This document shows, piece after piece, positions 29,701-40,000 of a DNA stretch of 43,460 nt. Origin of the DNA: a virus; IMG/VR virus record IMGVR_UViG_3300028550_000736, positions 1 to 43,460 of that record. One strand, given 5' to 3'. The position numbers and the translations under genes are program-made. A model generated the notes under the pieces. The model searched no databases. It was not told the DNA's origin and saw nothing but the letters and a program-made list of their open reading frames with translations. How positions within the stretch are numbered: the first letter of the stretch is position 1; every line of letters begins with the position of its first letter.

Positions 29701-32700
29701 GTCCAGAGCAATCTCTAAGGCTTGATCTGAGGCGTTTAGATTATAAAAAGGTATTGAGCCTCTAGGTGTTTGTTTAACTGTCTCTTCGACTTGCTCCATA
29801 GCTTTAGTTAATTTAATATTTTCTTGAGAATTAGTGCCATCATTAAATCTTTGACTTCTAAAAAATAGAGGTACATTTCCAGAATTTAATATAACTAATT
29901 CTTTTTGAATTTTTGCAATTTGTCTATCTAGTATTGATCTAGAAGCATCTGTCATAGAAGAGTTTGGTTCTGTTAATTCAGCTTGTTTAAACCTCATTAT
30001 AGATTGAAGATTGTCTTTTCTTTGCTGTGCTCTTTCTCTAGCAAAATAAATTCTATCAGTCTCTTCTGTTAAAGCATCTTGTTCACTTTCAGTTGTAGGT
30101 ATTCTAGAAAATGTAGGTATACTTCCATCAATACTTACAACATCAGATGGAAAGTAACCCCATCTTTCTAATTGATTACCATCCCAACGAACATCTCCTG
30201 CTTTTAATTCATAAGTAAATAGTTCAGATGGAGTTTGTTCAGGTGCTCCCATAATACCCATAATAGAATCCATGGTATTAAGATTTTTTTCTTGTTGTAA
30301 GTTTATAGCACCTTCATTATCTATTTGGTCTTGCCTTCTTCTAGCTCTTTCTGCATCTCTAACTTCTTGTTGAGTTATTTTAGATTCGTTTACATAATTT
30401 TGTGCTTCTGTTTTAGAAGGCGTAATTAAATCTCCTGCACGCAAATCATTTGTAGGTGAAGCCCTATACATAGTTATAGTTGCATTAGGATTACCTTTGA
30501 TTTGTTTTAACTTTTCCATAAAAGCTATTGTTTCTTTATAAATCGCCCTTTGCTCTGGAGTTCTTGCATTACGAGGTGTTGCTATATAAAACTGTGGACT
30601 TTTATATATATCTTTTGGAGAAAAACCATTTCCATCTACTTCTTCTAATAAGTTACTTGCTCTTGGACCTTTTGTTGCAGGCAGATAATCAGCAGCCATG
30701 CCAGATGATTCATCTCTTGGCGTTTTACTAAATGCGGGAGTTAGTTTATCTCCTATTCTTGTACTTCTTACTACGCCTCTTTCTCTAGAACCTACCTTGC
30801 CAGACTCAATATCATTAAATATTTCTTGAGCACTCTTGTATCCTGAAGAACGCATTGCCGTACCCATAGATTTAAAGAACTCAACAATTTTATTAAAGAT
30901 TCCATCTACTTTAACAGGAGTATTGACTAGTCCATCTTTGTTTCTAAATAATTCTGCAATAGCTTCTTCTGTGTAAAATTGTTCTTTAAAAGCTTTTGTT
31001 ACATTTCTTCCTTCTAATGTTTGTTTGTTTATACTTATAGCTCTTGTATAAAAAGTTTGCTTAGTTCCAGGAACTTTTGCAGTTTTAGCAACCTTAGTTA
31101 AATATTTATATTCTTTTTCAGTAATTAAATCTTTTGCACGAAAAGCATGAATCATCTCATGGTCTAATACTTTGTTAAGTCTTTGTTGTATTTCTACATC
31201 AGTAGCATTGCCATCAGGATTTATTGCATCAAGAGATAAGAAAATAGTATCTGTGTTTTTATCGTATTCTCCTTCAACTGCTCCTTCTGTTTTTGTTGCT
31301 CTAACTTGTCTTGGATCAAATTTTATTTTGCCATCAACATTTACTAATGTAGTAGTAGAAAGTATGTCATTACTAACAACAATTCCAGTTTCTTTAAGAC
31401 CTCTTGCGTTCATTGTTTTTCTAACTTCTTTTGCAAACTTACTAGTCTTGCCTAGCTCTATAGATTCAGCATAGTTAATACCTTTAGGTATCACTTCTAC
31501 TGGTGGTAACAATCTTGCTTGTCTTACTTGTTCAGATTCTATTAACTGGTCTATTGTTTCTGGTGGTAATTTATTTTCTGTTTTTAATCTAGCAGCAAAC
31601 TCATCAGGTGTTTCATTAAATCCTTCTGCCCTTCTAGCTATATCAAACTCAAAGTTATCTCTAATTTTATAATCTTGAGTATTACCAATCTTCTCTGCTC
31701 TACCGCTATAGATTAGATCATCTAAAAATTGTTCACTTCTATTAAAACTTTTTAAAGATTTTTTATTAAAAGTCATATTGTTACTCTTCATTTGAGCAAC
31801 AAAGTCTGCTGTATCTTTTGCAGAATAATCTCTTGGTCTAAAGTCTGGAAAAGTTGTTCTTGAATTGAACTTAGGAAGTGCATGAAGTTTAGCTAAAAAT
31901 AATTCTTTTTGACCTTTATTCATGTTTTTGTAGTCAGCAGTACCTGTGTACTGTTCTGCTGCATATTGCACAGCAGGACTATTAAAATCTAAATCAATGT
32001 TTTTTGATTCAGCAATTTGTTTTATATATTTTTGTGTGACATTAGGTTCTATTTTGTCAGCAATAATAGAAGGTTCACCTTTCTTTTCTGATGCTGCAAA
32101 TACCTGTCTAGCATAATTAGATGCAAAATTATTAAATTCTTTTTTTGTAGTAAATAAATCTTTTGCTTCATTCATAGTCATTCTTGGATAACTACGAGAA
32201 TTTTTGCCAGTTGATTCAGTAAAATCTTTAACTAATTTTTTTAATTTTGTTTCTGTTTTAGATTTATTTAAAACACTATTTATTAATTGAGGCATACTTA
32301 CTTTAACAGCCTTAGTATCTATTAAATTTTGACCTATTTCATAAGCAGTAGCACTATTATTTAAACCTAAATTATAAGTAGCATTATCTAAATTTGTTTT
32401 TATTACACTAGCGTCATAACTATTTACTAAACTTTCTCTAGCTATAGCTGCATCTGTTTGTTTATCTTTAGTATCTAATACAATAGGATTTTCTGGAATT
32501 GTTATATCTAACACAGAAAATTTATTATCAGGAGTCTGAACAATTTCTATTTGTGGCTCTGGTAAAACCTCTACTGGTATTGGTATTTCTGGAGGTAAGA
32601 TTGCTTCTTGAGATTCTTCTATAACTTCAAGAGTACCTTGTTGTGTTGCTAGCTCTGCTTTTTTAGCATTTAATATTTGTGCTTTTTTTTCTTCACTTCT

Positions 32701-33576
32701 TAGTTCATCTTCTTGAATATATTTATCTCTAGCACCTTTCTTACCAGCCATACTGCTAACAATTAGATCAGCACCTGCACCAATAATTCCACCTATAGTA
32801 AACTCTTCCATCATGCTTTCGCCTATAGGAAGTTCATCACTATATAAACCTCTAGCTGTTAAGTCTTGTAATATGCTAGCTGCTACTTCTTGTCCACCTT
32901 CAAAGGCACCTGATTGAAGTGCTGACATAAGATAATCTTTTACACTTACTGGAGCATTTTTAGAAACTTTACCTAAAATATTAGCAATAGGTAAGACCTC
33001 TGATATTCCTATAAGACCACCAAATAGTTCAGCAGTAGTTTCAGTAAACCCACCTACATCTTCACCCATATCTCTAGCCATTTGTAGTCTATCGCCTTGA
33101 GCTGCTATACCTGTAGGTATTGCTAAAGCTGCTGGAGCTGTAAATGTTGGTGATAAGAATCCTTTAGCTGCTCCAGGAGCCTTTGCTAAACCTCTGCCTA
33201 CCATACCTGCACCTAAAAATGGTCCGAATGAACCTATGCCTTCTCCTAGCTTTGTAGAAAATTTATCAGCATAAGCTGGATCACCTGCTAGCACAGAGTC
33301 TTGTCTTAGTTGATCTTGTAAGCCTTCTAATCCTTTATATAATTTACTGTCATTGCCAATATCAAATAAACCAACAATACCTGTAGGTACATCTAAAGCT
33401 AAACCTGCAGCACCTCTTGGTATTGCTTTTACAAACTCACCTACTTGTCCTAATACTGTTGTTTTATCTACATCATCTTTATATTTATCTTTAATTGCTT
33501 TTACAAATAAAGTTCTTTTTTCTGGGTCAGATGGTATTTGAAACCTTTCTCCAGTTGGTGCTGTATATATTGACAT
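26704..33576 (-). CDS. Giant multidomain 'polyvalent' virion protein
   Basis: A 2290-residue protein, the largest in the window and the last gene of the leftward tail block. The N terminus (1-20) plus a Gly/Ala hydrophobic region (50-180) looks membrane-active. DHEMIHAF near residue 808 is an HExxH metallopeptidase-like site. About residues 1030-1150, YRASPTNDLRAGD, LITPSK and RWDGNQLERWGY resemble the ADP-ribosyltransferase-like segment of phage polyvalent proteins. The C-terminal part is helical with hydrophobic stretches (near 1970). Such proteins are usually carried in the virion and injected. No ribosome-binding site is obvious. Enzyme activities are inference. Confidence 0.72.
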   Translation of the reverse strand: MSIYTAPTGERFQIPSDPEKRTLFVKAIKDKYKDDVDKTTVLGQVGEFVKAIPRGAAGLALDVPTGIVGLFDIGNDSKLYKGLEGLQDQLRQDSVLAGDPAYADKFSTKLGEGIGSFGPFLGAGMVGRGLAKAPGAAKGFLSPTFTAPAALAIPTGIAAQGDRLQMARDMGEDVGGFTETTAELFGGLIGISEVLPIANILGKVSKNAPVSVKDYLMSALQSGAFEGGQEVAASILQDLTARGLYSDELPIGESMMEEFTIGGIIGAGADLIVSSMAGKKGARDKYIQEDELRSEEKKAQILNAKKAELATQQGTLEVIEESQEAILPPEIPIPVEVLPEPQIEIVQTPDNKFSVLDITIPENPIVLDTKDKQTDAAIARESLVNSYDASVIKTNLDNATYNLGLNNSATAYEIGQNLIDTKAVKVSMPQLINSVLNKSKTETKLKKLVKDFTESTGKNSRSYPRMTMNEAKDLFTTKKEFNNFASNYARQVFAASEKKGEPSIIADKIEPNVTQKYIKQIAESKNIDLDFNSPAVQYAAEQYTGTADYKNMNKGQKELFLAKLHALPKFNSRTTFPDFRPRDYSAKDTADFVAQMKSNNMTFNKKSLKSFNRSEQFLDDLIYSGRAEKIGNTQDYKIRDNFEFDIARRAEGFNETPDEFAARLKTENKLPPETIDQLIESEQVRQARLLPPVEVIPKGINYAESIELGKTSKFAKEVRKTMNARGLKETGIVVSNDILSTTTLVNVDGKIKFDPRQVRATKTEGAVEGEYDKNTDTIFLSLDAINPDGNATDVEIQQRLNKVLDHEMIHAFRAKDLITEKEYKYLTKVAKTAKVPGTKQTFYTRAISINKQTLEGRNVTKAFKEQFYTEEAIAELFRNKDGLVNTPVKVDGIFNKIVEFFKSMGTAMRSSGYKSAQEIFNDIESGKVGSRERGVVRSTRIGDKLTPAFSKTPRDESSGMAADYLPATKGPRASNLLEEVDGNGFSPKDIYKSPQFYIATPRNARTPEQRAIYKETIAFMEKLKQIKGNPNATITMYRASPTNDLRAGDLITPSKTEAQNYVNESKITQQEVRDAERARRRQDQIDNEGAINLQQEKNLNTMDSIMGIMGAPEQTPSELFTYELKAGDVRWDGNQLERWGYFPSDVVSIDGSIPTFSRIPTTESEQDALTEETDRIYFARERAQQRKDNLQSIMRFKQAELTEPNSSMTDASRSILDRQIAKIQKELVILNSGNVPLFFRSQRFNDGTNSQENIKLTKAMEQVEETVKQTPRGSIPFYNLNASDQALEIALDFNKDLSAKTPTDIPNFSRPDIDGLDENLQDFIVRTGGKYQPDLSWGARLIEVVKDPVTAIKNFFRDFRQNYIDKLDKSVQKILAGQDKQWYLGVDDKGNLRKNPKTKKPWTEEEAEIASEKVRFFNNTADTGVTAALRLADRARGLFQGMLTRGYVTDLIEGNSALANVKDLELRNGETGGLVQILAPLFANSELSLEKVFKSYAILKRAESFNNQGRVIETPVKAEDYALIQQIESQHPEVIEVYQNYQAWNNKLIDFAVAKGLLNKTRTKEELSRDISAISKEDVKILNELSYEELMQKVQKLNINLSIENKIETRGTAEIWQSDSAYYPFYKNMIEEGTIQGPSIAGGSLPSNPLGIRIEGSEEMIDVDPIEAISRNSLSILTAALKNDGTGKLLRDLQTMGEARLVTAKESGKLNTIFVFENGIKKHYEVDDVNLFHGIQGIGGVNTGTITKVLAIPAGLLRDTVTRDPGFVVINLLRDTLSTAVTSGAPMTPVVDTVKNMFRDMKDLEKFGVLGGYDFSNDEGSVKQFITRTMRQQGLSPSNGMSASGAFFKLWDGLGALTTKSDGATRLAVYEGVYEKLKNQGYTEAQAQSEAAYQALEIINFGRRGLDPMFKVITAAIPFLNARIQGLDVLYRGFTGQYSSVEKLQEGESLQDVQSRIMRRALLNGGLLTSLTLIYYMMVSDTDEYKNLKREVRDDNWVFPIGDGHAVKIPIPFEVGMIFKAIPERIFDMTLGEEAFTRKSVDEALTSSSRQLQTSLNIPFFQPGGGLQLLKPIAEVMNNRNTFTNTEIVPYYQQKKEAGLQSRASTNELARVMGEFFNISPSKIEHVMRGYTGTLGGYVLTAVDTITRGATGSPLLPSNFQLSKMPVINRLILDLDKSGGYQQQFYELRNEVEKAVQTINSLKKQKRFDELSAYRSNMQGVLNVKGQVRAVDRYLTNWRTRRDRLMNNDNISLTVKSDMLRDLELERDKRLAMIPELRDKANIPVISFNL

Positions 33577-33585
33577 AATTTATTA

Positions 33586-35055
33586 TTAACTAAGTCCAGT
33601 TTCTTTTAAAATTGCATCTTTTTCATTACTAGCTTCTAAAGAAGAAAACCCAGTTTTTGCTAAATAACTATTTAATAATTGATTGTATTGTCTTAAAGCT
33701 TCTGTTCTTTCATCTTCACTACCAAAAGCACCTTCTTTTATTTGTGCATCTAATTGTTTTAAAGCAAATTCTAATTGTTTTACAGGCATATTAGATACAT
33801 CAGCTTCAAGTTTAGCTGTCTGTGCTTCATAATATCTACCTTGAATACCAGCTAACTTTTGTGAATCTTGTCTTGCTTGTCTTGCTGTTGACATGTCAGC
33901 AATGTTACCACCTAACTCACCTATAGTATTAGACCTTAATATAGCTCCGCCTAATCCTATTAACATATCTGCATTTCCTCTATCTTTAGATGTATCAACA
34001 GTTTTAGAATCTTTGTTTTTTATTTTTGCTATCAGTGCATTTAATCTGTCAATTTCTAATTTTTCTGTTGATTTAGTAGTATTTTCATTATTTATATTTG
34101 TTTGTACTTCAGGTTCTCCTGTAAGTTGATTAATACCACCTAAAGCTATTGTTGATCCTATAGAAGTTGTAATAGGATTATTAATGAAAGGTTGAATAAA
34201 TTTACGACCTGGACCTGCTGGTGAAACAATTTCTGTCATTACTCCACCAGGAGCAGTTCCTCCGCCTCTTACTTTTACATCAGGTAATTTAAACTCTTTA
34301 GTTTTAGCTTTTTTAAAGTAATTTTTTAAACCTTTATATGCTTTAGGAATTAAAGGTAGACCTTTTTGCAAACTCTTAACTCCTAATCCTCCTATAGGAA
34401 CACTACTTATATAATCCATAGCTTCATCACCAAATTCTTCGCCATACATAAATTTAAAAGCTTTATCACCTAATGTAGGATTATCTTTTCTAAAATCTTG
34501 TTTTAATAAATTATATGTATTTTTAATATCTTCTGGATTCATTCCTTGTGGATTTATTCCAGCTTGTATTAAAGCTCTTTCTTCTATTGTGCCTACTAAA
34601 TTATCACTTCCTGTTGGATAAGGATTTGAACCAGTTGAAGAAAAAGTTCCAGATAAATCTGGGGAACCACCTACTTGATAACCTGTTATACCACCTTCAG
34701 CATATTCAGTTAAGCCACCGCCCATCATCTGTTGACTAGGCATACCCATTTGAGGAGAAGGCGGAGCCATGTTACTCATATCACTTGGCGGGAAAGCGTT
34801 CTGTGGACCAGGTGATTGAGCCATAGCTCCTTGTAAACCTTGTTGACCTGCAAACTCTTGTACCAACTCTTCAGACACAGTAGTCTCTGGTTGTGGTTGT
34901 TGAGCGGCATAAGCCTTTTCATTTTGTGTACGTCTTTGTATTTCAGCTAATACTAGATATGAAGGATAGTTATTGTCAGGATTTTGTGACATCTGTATAA
35001 GTTGATCCTTTGGAACATACTCTAGATCATTTGCTTGTTGTATTAAATTTGCCAT
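33586..35055 (-). CDS. Gln/Gly-rich virion-associated protein
   Basis: A 489-residue protein with a Gln/Pro/Met-rich N-terminal third (about 1-125, with GGGLTEYAEGGITGYQVGG), a central hydrophobic/Gly segment (near 215-235 and 285-315) and a helical C-terminal third. This layout is typical of internal or ejected proteins of marine podovirus-like phages. It overlaps its upstream neighbour by TAATG. No catalytic motif seen. Confidence 0.65.
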   Translation of the reverse strand: MANLIQQANDLEYVPKDQLIQMSQNPDNNYPSYLVLAEIQRRTQNEKAYAAQQPQPETTVSEELVQEFAGQQGLQGAMAQSPGPQNAFPPSDMSNMAPPSPQMGMPSQQMMGGGLTEYAEGGITGYQVGGSPDLSGTFSSTGSNPYPTGSDNLVGTIEERALIQAGINPQGMNPEDIKNTYNLLKQDFRKDNPTLGDKAFKFMYGEEFGDEAMDYISSVPIGGLGVKSLQKGLPLIPKAYKGLKNYFKKAKTKEFKLPDVKVRGGGTAPGGVMTEIVSPAGPGRKFIQPFINNPITTSIGSTIALGGINQLTGEPEVQTNINNENTTKSTEKLEIDRLNALIAKIKNKDSKTVDTSKDRGNADMLIGLGGAILRSNTIGELGGNIADMSTARQARQDSQKLAGIQGRYYEAQTAKLEADVSNMPVKQLEFALKQLDAQIKEGAFGSEDERTEALRQYNQLLNSYLAKTGFSSLEASNEKDAILKETGLS

Positions 35056-36566
35056 TAACTCATTCCTTTATATAAACCTAGTCCTTGTAACCCAGCACCT
35101 ACTGCTGTTTGAAACAATCCTGGTTGTTGTGAATATGTGCTTACTTGTTGGTTTGGTTGAACAGGAACTCCTCTTAACAAGCCAGCCATATTGCTGATCT
35201 GTTGCATTGAGTATCCTTGTTGTCTTAAAAAGTCTTGATAACCCATATCCATAGATGCTTGTTGCATTGCTCTTTGTTGAGAACCAACACCTTGTAATGC
35301 ACTTATACGAGATAGAGCATCTTTTTGTATGTTTCCACCAGCCTCTCCAAGAGCATTTACAGAAGCTATACCGCTTCTTTGCGACATATCATAAGCTGAT
35401 TGACCAAACTTCTCTTGAGCTTGTCTTGCTGCTTCGTTCTGTTGTGCTGCTGTTAGTCCAAGTTTTGCTGCTGCTTGTTTTGCAGCTTCTCCAGCTTTGA
35501 AACGATTCAAATCCATATCTGCTTGTTTTTGGAAAGAGCCTTCTGTAAGTTGGAAACCACTTTGTCCAAATTTTTCTTGAGCTTGTCTGCCAGCTTCTGT
35601 TTGTTGAAAAGCTTTTTGCCTATATTGTTCTTCTGCTTGTCTAGCTGCTTGATTTTGTTGTCTAGCATCCATACCCATTTTTGCAGCCGAAGCTCTAGCT
35701 TGTTCACTAACTTGAAAGGCTTGTTGTTGCATTTGTTCTTGAGACTGTCTAGCTTGCTCTCCAGCACTAAACTGTTGTAAACCAAACCTAGAAGCATCTA
35801 AGCCTGAAGTTCTTTCTGCTGCTAGTTGTTGTTGTGCTGATTGGAAAGCTGCTTGGCTACCTCTAGATTGTATATCATCAAGCTGTGTTCCTAAATTACG
35901 CTCTCTTTCTGATTGCATAATGGCTTCACGATAACCACCAAGACCACCAGACATTGTTGCTGCATCTGCAGTCTTATCACCCATCATCTCTGATTGTCGT
36001 GTAGCTTCTCTTTTTTGTACATCTGTAACATTCTGTTGGAATGGAGACATAAATCTTTGTATGTTCTCTTCATATCCTAAAGGAGTATATCCTTGACCTA
36101 CATTACCAGCTTGATAGCCAGACTGTCTTGAGTTTGGATCATAAGTAGAAAAGTTGTCTTGTGCCTGATATCCAGACTTTATGCCTTGTGCTTGATATCC
36201 TGGTTGATATGTCTGTGCATCATAACCTGGTAGTTGTTGACCAGCTTGATATCCAGAACCATATTGTCCTGCTTGGTATTGAGAGCCGTATGGTCCGCCT
36301 AGTTGAGCTGCTCTTTGAGATGCTAATTGATATTCTTGAGGAGTTCCTGCTTGTGCATAACCTCTAGTCATACCCTGTGCAGCCATTTCGTCAGGAGAGA
36401 AATAAGCTAATCTATCTCCTTCATAAGGAGTATAAGGTTGATTAGATTCAGCTTCTCCTCTTTGTAGGATTCGCTCAAAATACGGTTGAACATATTCTGG
36501 TAAATCTGTATTTGTTACTGTAGTTTCTGTTGGTCCAGAACTACCTCCGCCCTTAAAATGTCTCAT
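35055..36566 (-). CDS. Repeat-rich virion protein (YQAG and helical repeats)
   Basis: A 503-residue protein. Residues about 95-160 contain several GYQAG/YQPGYQAQ-type short repeats. Residues about 220-400 contain imperfect repeats of about 35 residues built on ARQAQEKFGQSGFQ-like units that should form long helices. The C terminus is hydrophobic and Gly-rich (VGAGLQGLGLY). It likely forms an elongated internal or tail-associated structure. It is coupled to both neighbours by TAATG overlaps. Confidence 0.68.
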   Translation of the reverse strand: MRHFKGGGSSGPTETTVTNTDLPEYVQPYFERILQRGEAESNQPYTPYEGDRLAYFSPDEMAAQGMTRGYAQAGTPQEYQLASQRAAQLGGPYGSQYQAGQYGSGYQAGQQLPGYDAQTYQPGYQAQGIKSGYQAQDNFSTYDPNSRQSGYQAGNVGQGYTPLGYEENIQRFMSPFQQNVTDVQKREATRQSEMMGDKTADAATMSGGLGGYREAIMQSERERNLGTQLDDIQSRGSQAAFQSAQQQLAAERTSGLDASRFGLQQFSAGEQARQSQEQMQQQAFQVSEQARASAAKMGMDARQQNQAARQAEEQYRQKAFQQTEAGRQAQEKFGQSGFQLTEGSFQKQADMDLNRFKAGEAAKQAAAKLGLTAAQQNEAARQAQEKFGQSAYDMSQRSGIASVNALGEAGGNIQKDALSRISALQGVGSQQRAMQQASMDMGYQDFLRQQGYSMQQISNMAGLLRGVPVQPNQQVSTYSQQPGLFQTAVGAGLQGLGLYKGMS

Positions 36567-37042
36567 TATTTTGTATCCTCAAATTCATATTCAAAAAATA
36601 TTGCTGTTTTTTTCCAATTTTCTCTTTGTTTAATCCAATTCCAAAAACCTTCTCTGCCAACGCCTTCAATACCTTTACAGTTATTTGCTTTACCCCAGCT
36701 ATATAGGACTTCAATTCTATCAATCCATTCATCCATTTTTTTGCCAGTAACATGATCTATGTTAAGCATCCTTTTACCTGTAGGGTATTCGTTTATTTTA
36801 GTAATGGCACAACCAGTAATATATAAATTAGCTTTATCAAAAATAATCCATAAAGAAGCTTTGTTATTTAAACAATCATAAAATACATCTCTTGTAGTAG
36901 CTCTTCCATTAGATCGTTTACAAGATTTTTCTAAAAACTTTTCACATTGATCCCATACAAGAGTTAATTTATCACCAGGTATAAGAGATATATCAAAACC
37001 TTCTTCTACTTTTAGTTCTATTTTCTCTGCTACTTCATTCAT
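36566..37042 (-). CDS. GNAT-like fold protein in the tail block
   Basis: A 158-residue protein. The order of elements (helical N terminus, LWIIFDKANLYITGCAITKI, then MLNIDHVTGKK and a helix with EVLYSWGKANNCKGIEGVGR) suggests an acetyltransferase (GNAT)-like fold as found beside internal virion proteins in many marine phages. A clear acetyl-CoA-binding Q/RxxGxG/A motif is not visible, so activity is doubtful. Overlaps with neighbours show co-translation. Confidence 0.55.
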   Translation of the reverse strand: MNEVAEKIELKVEEGFDISLIPGDKLTLVWDQCEKFLEKSCKRSNGRATTRDVFYDCLNNKASLWIIFDKANLYITGCAITKINEYPTGKRMLNIDHVTGKKMDEWIDRIEVLYSWGKANNCKGIEGVGREGFWNWIKQRENWKKTAIFFEYEFEDTK

Positions 37043-40000
37043 CCTGGCATCACCTTACTTGGGTTTATTGGAGAAGCTTGTGTTGTTCCTCCAGTTTTAG
37101 CTTGTCTAACTCTGTCCATCATATTATATAGCTGTTTAGAGCCTGCGTCTGAACTGCCATCACCTAACATAGATACAACATCTGCTGGAACTATAAACTC
37201 ATCTTGCGATACAGCTATCTGTTCCTTATTGCCTATAACACCTGGTAAGTCATCAGCCATTCCGCTATTGCCATTACCTTGTATTAATCCTTCTGTTTGT
37301 GCTTCTGGATTACCTGCTGCTTGTTTAAGAACTGTATCTCTTAAAGCTAGGAATTGTTCAGAACCATATTTTTCTACAAACATATTGATTGCATTTTCAT
37401 CTTCTGACTCTCCAAGAATAAACATAATTGCTCCTTGAGTTATTGGGTCTTGCATCATATCTATTTGACCGCCTTCTTGATAACCCATTGCTTCTACAAC
37501 TTCAGGTGCTACTTTATCTAAAGCTTTTAAGCCTTTATTAGGTAAGTCTGTATCTCCACCTGCTGCAAACATAGGTGCTCCAAACATTCCGCCACTCATA
37601 GGTGGTTTAGGTTGTTGATCTACGGACATATTTCCTGGTGCTGCTGGTGTAGGTATTTGAGGTAGTGGTGCCTGCATAGGTGATTTATTCATAAGATCAT
37701 TCATAAAGTTATCACGACCTGGAATTTGTTCAACTGGAGGAGGTCCTTGAGTTACAGGTGGTGGTGTAAATGAACCTATTCCACCCATAGTTGGTCCTGT
37801 TGGTATTTGTCTTTCTCCTGGTGCAGGTCCAGTTACTGGAGGTGGTCCTGCAGGTAATATTCTATCTCTTGGTTTTGCATTAAATATATCGCCTTGCTCT
37901 GTTACTGGTATGCCACCAGTGTGAGGACCTTGTGGTTGTTGTAAGAAAGGCTGTGGTCCTGATTGAACAGGAGGTGGAAACATTCTTTGATTTATGTCTG
38001 CAACCATTCCTGGATTTCTAGGCATAGCTATTGGTGTTTGTAATGGATTTGTACCATCTCCTCCCTGTATTCCTATACTGTCTTGTGGTCCAAATACAGG
38101 AGGTGCTATATCCATACTATTTCTCATATTTTGGTCTAAAGCACTTTGTGACATTGGAGCTCCTATAGATGCTAATTGTGCAGGAGAAAGTCTAGCCAGC
38201 ATATCTTGATCTCTAGGCGGTGCTATATCCATAGGTGCCATAGAAGGAGGTTTGTCATAAAAATCTAAATAACCAGAATAATCTGTGTAATCTTTGTCAT
38301 CTATACCACGCATATCTTCTTTAATAGCACTACCATCTATAGATGATAAACCTGATTGACTTGCAGAAAATTTATCATTACCTTTCATTGGAGGGGCTAT
38401 ATCCATAGGTGGAGCTATAACAGGTGGAGCAATTGGGTCTGGCTCTGGTCCAAACTTATTTCTCATATCATCAAGTTGTTCTGGAGAAAATGTATTATCA
38501 AAGTCTGTAACGCTAGGTAGTCCGTCCCTAAAGTCTCCTGGGTTTTGTACTGGAGGTACGCCTGAACCTGGGATTCCTGCGGCTGGATTAAAGTCTGCTG
38601 GAGGTCCTGGTCTTGCAGGAGGCTGTGGCTGTGAGTAATCAGGTATTGTTACATCTGCTCCGCCTTCAATAGGTATTGTTATTGTAGGGGGAGGTGTATT
38701 AACTGGAGGTGTTCCTGTTTTTTTACCAGTAAATGAACCTTCATAAGGTTCTGTACCTGCTTGAGGCGGCACATTTATACCTCCACCTTTACGACCAATT
38801 CCAGGATCATTAATAGGAGGTAAGTTAATAGGTGGAGTATTTCCATCACCTGTTCCACCGCCTGAATCTCCGCCGCCTGAATCTCCGCCGCCTGAATCTC
38901 CGCCACCATCAGATACTGGTGGAGTTGGAGGTGGTGGTGTGTATCTAGGAATAGGCATCTGACTAAATGCTTGATAAGGATTAATCATTCCGTTCATTTG
39001 AGGATTGCCATAAAAACTTTGATAGCTAGGTCTTTGCATATAAGGATTGCCATAACCACCAAACATTTGAGGAGGAGTATATCCATATCTACCTTCATTA
39101 CGAAAACCACCTGGAGGTGCCATTGGTTGAGGTGGTTGATATGATTGAGCGTAAGGATTAAATGGTTGTTGATACATTTGTGGTCTAAAATTTGAATATC
39201 TTTGATCTTGCTGCATATTAGTTGGTTGAGCTGCAGGGTCTTGAGGTGAACCACTTGCTCCATCTTCTGGTGTAGCATCTGGATTATTTGCTGCTATATC
39301 TCTAGCATATTGTGTTAGATATTGAGCAGGGTTATTTCCTTGAAAATATCTTTGTTCAGGTCCAAATCCTGCCATGTATCCACCAGGTATTGGTCTAGTT
39401 CTTCTAGCTATTGGTGCATAAGCATTAGAATTAAATCCTAAATTCATATTAGTGTAAGGATCGTAGCCACGACCACCTCCGCTACCACCATTACTACCAC
39501 CGCCACCAACACTATATCCTGAATTAAAACCATCATCTATATCATAAATAGATGATTCTGAACTTGAATTACCGCCTGTATAAAAACCTGTTCTACCGCC
39601 AGAAGCCATTGGTATCATTTCAGGATATCTTTCATACATTCTTTTTTTACGCTCTTCTTCATCCAATCCCATTTGTATCATCTGTCTTTCAAATGCTTCT
39701 TGTGATGCTATAATACCTGCTGTACCTGCTGTTGTTCCTGCTAAAATTCCAGTAGGAGTCATTGCTGCTCCTGCTAAAGTTTTCATTCCTGCATCAAATC
39801 CACCAGGTTGACCAAATATAGCTTTTCCTGATTCAAATAGTGTAGATTGATTTGTAATTGCAGGTGTTAAACTTTGACTTGCAACATTAGCAGCTTGACC
39901 AGAATTGCCAGTCAATGTTCCAAAACCACCGCTAGCTCCTTGACCAAAGGTACTTGTTACTGCTGGGTCCATAGCTGCATTTGCTACTGAACTTGTTGCT

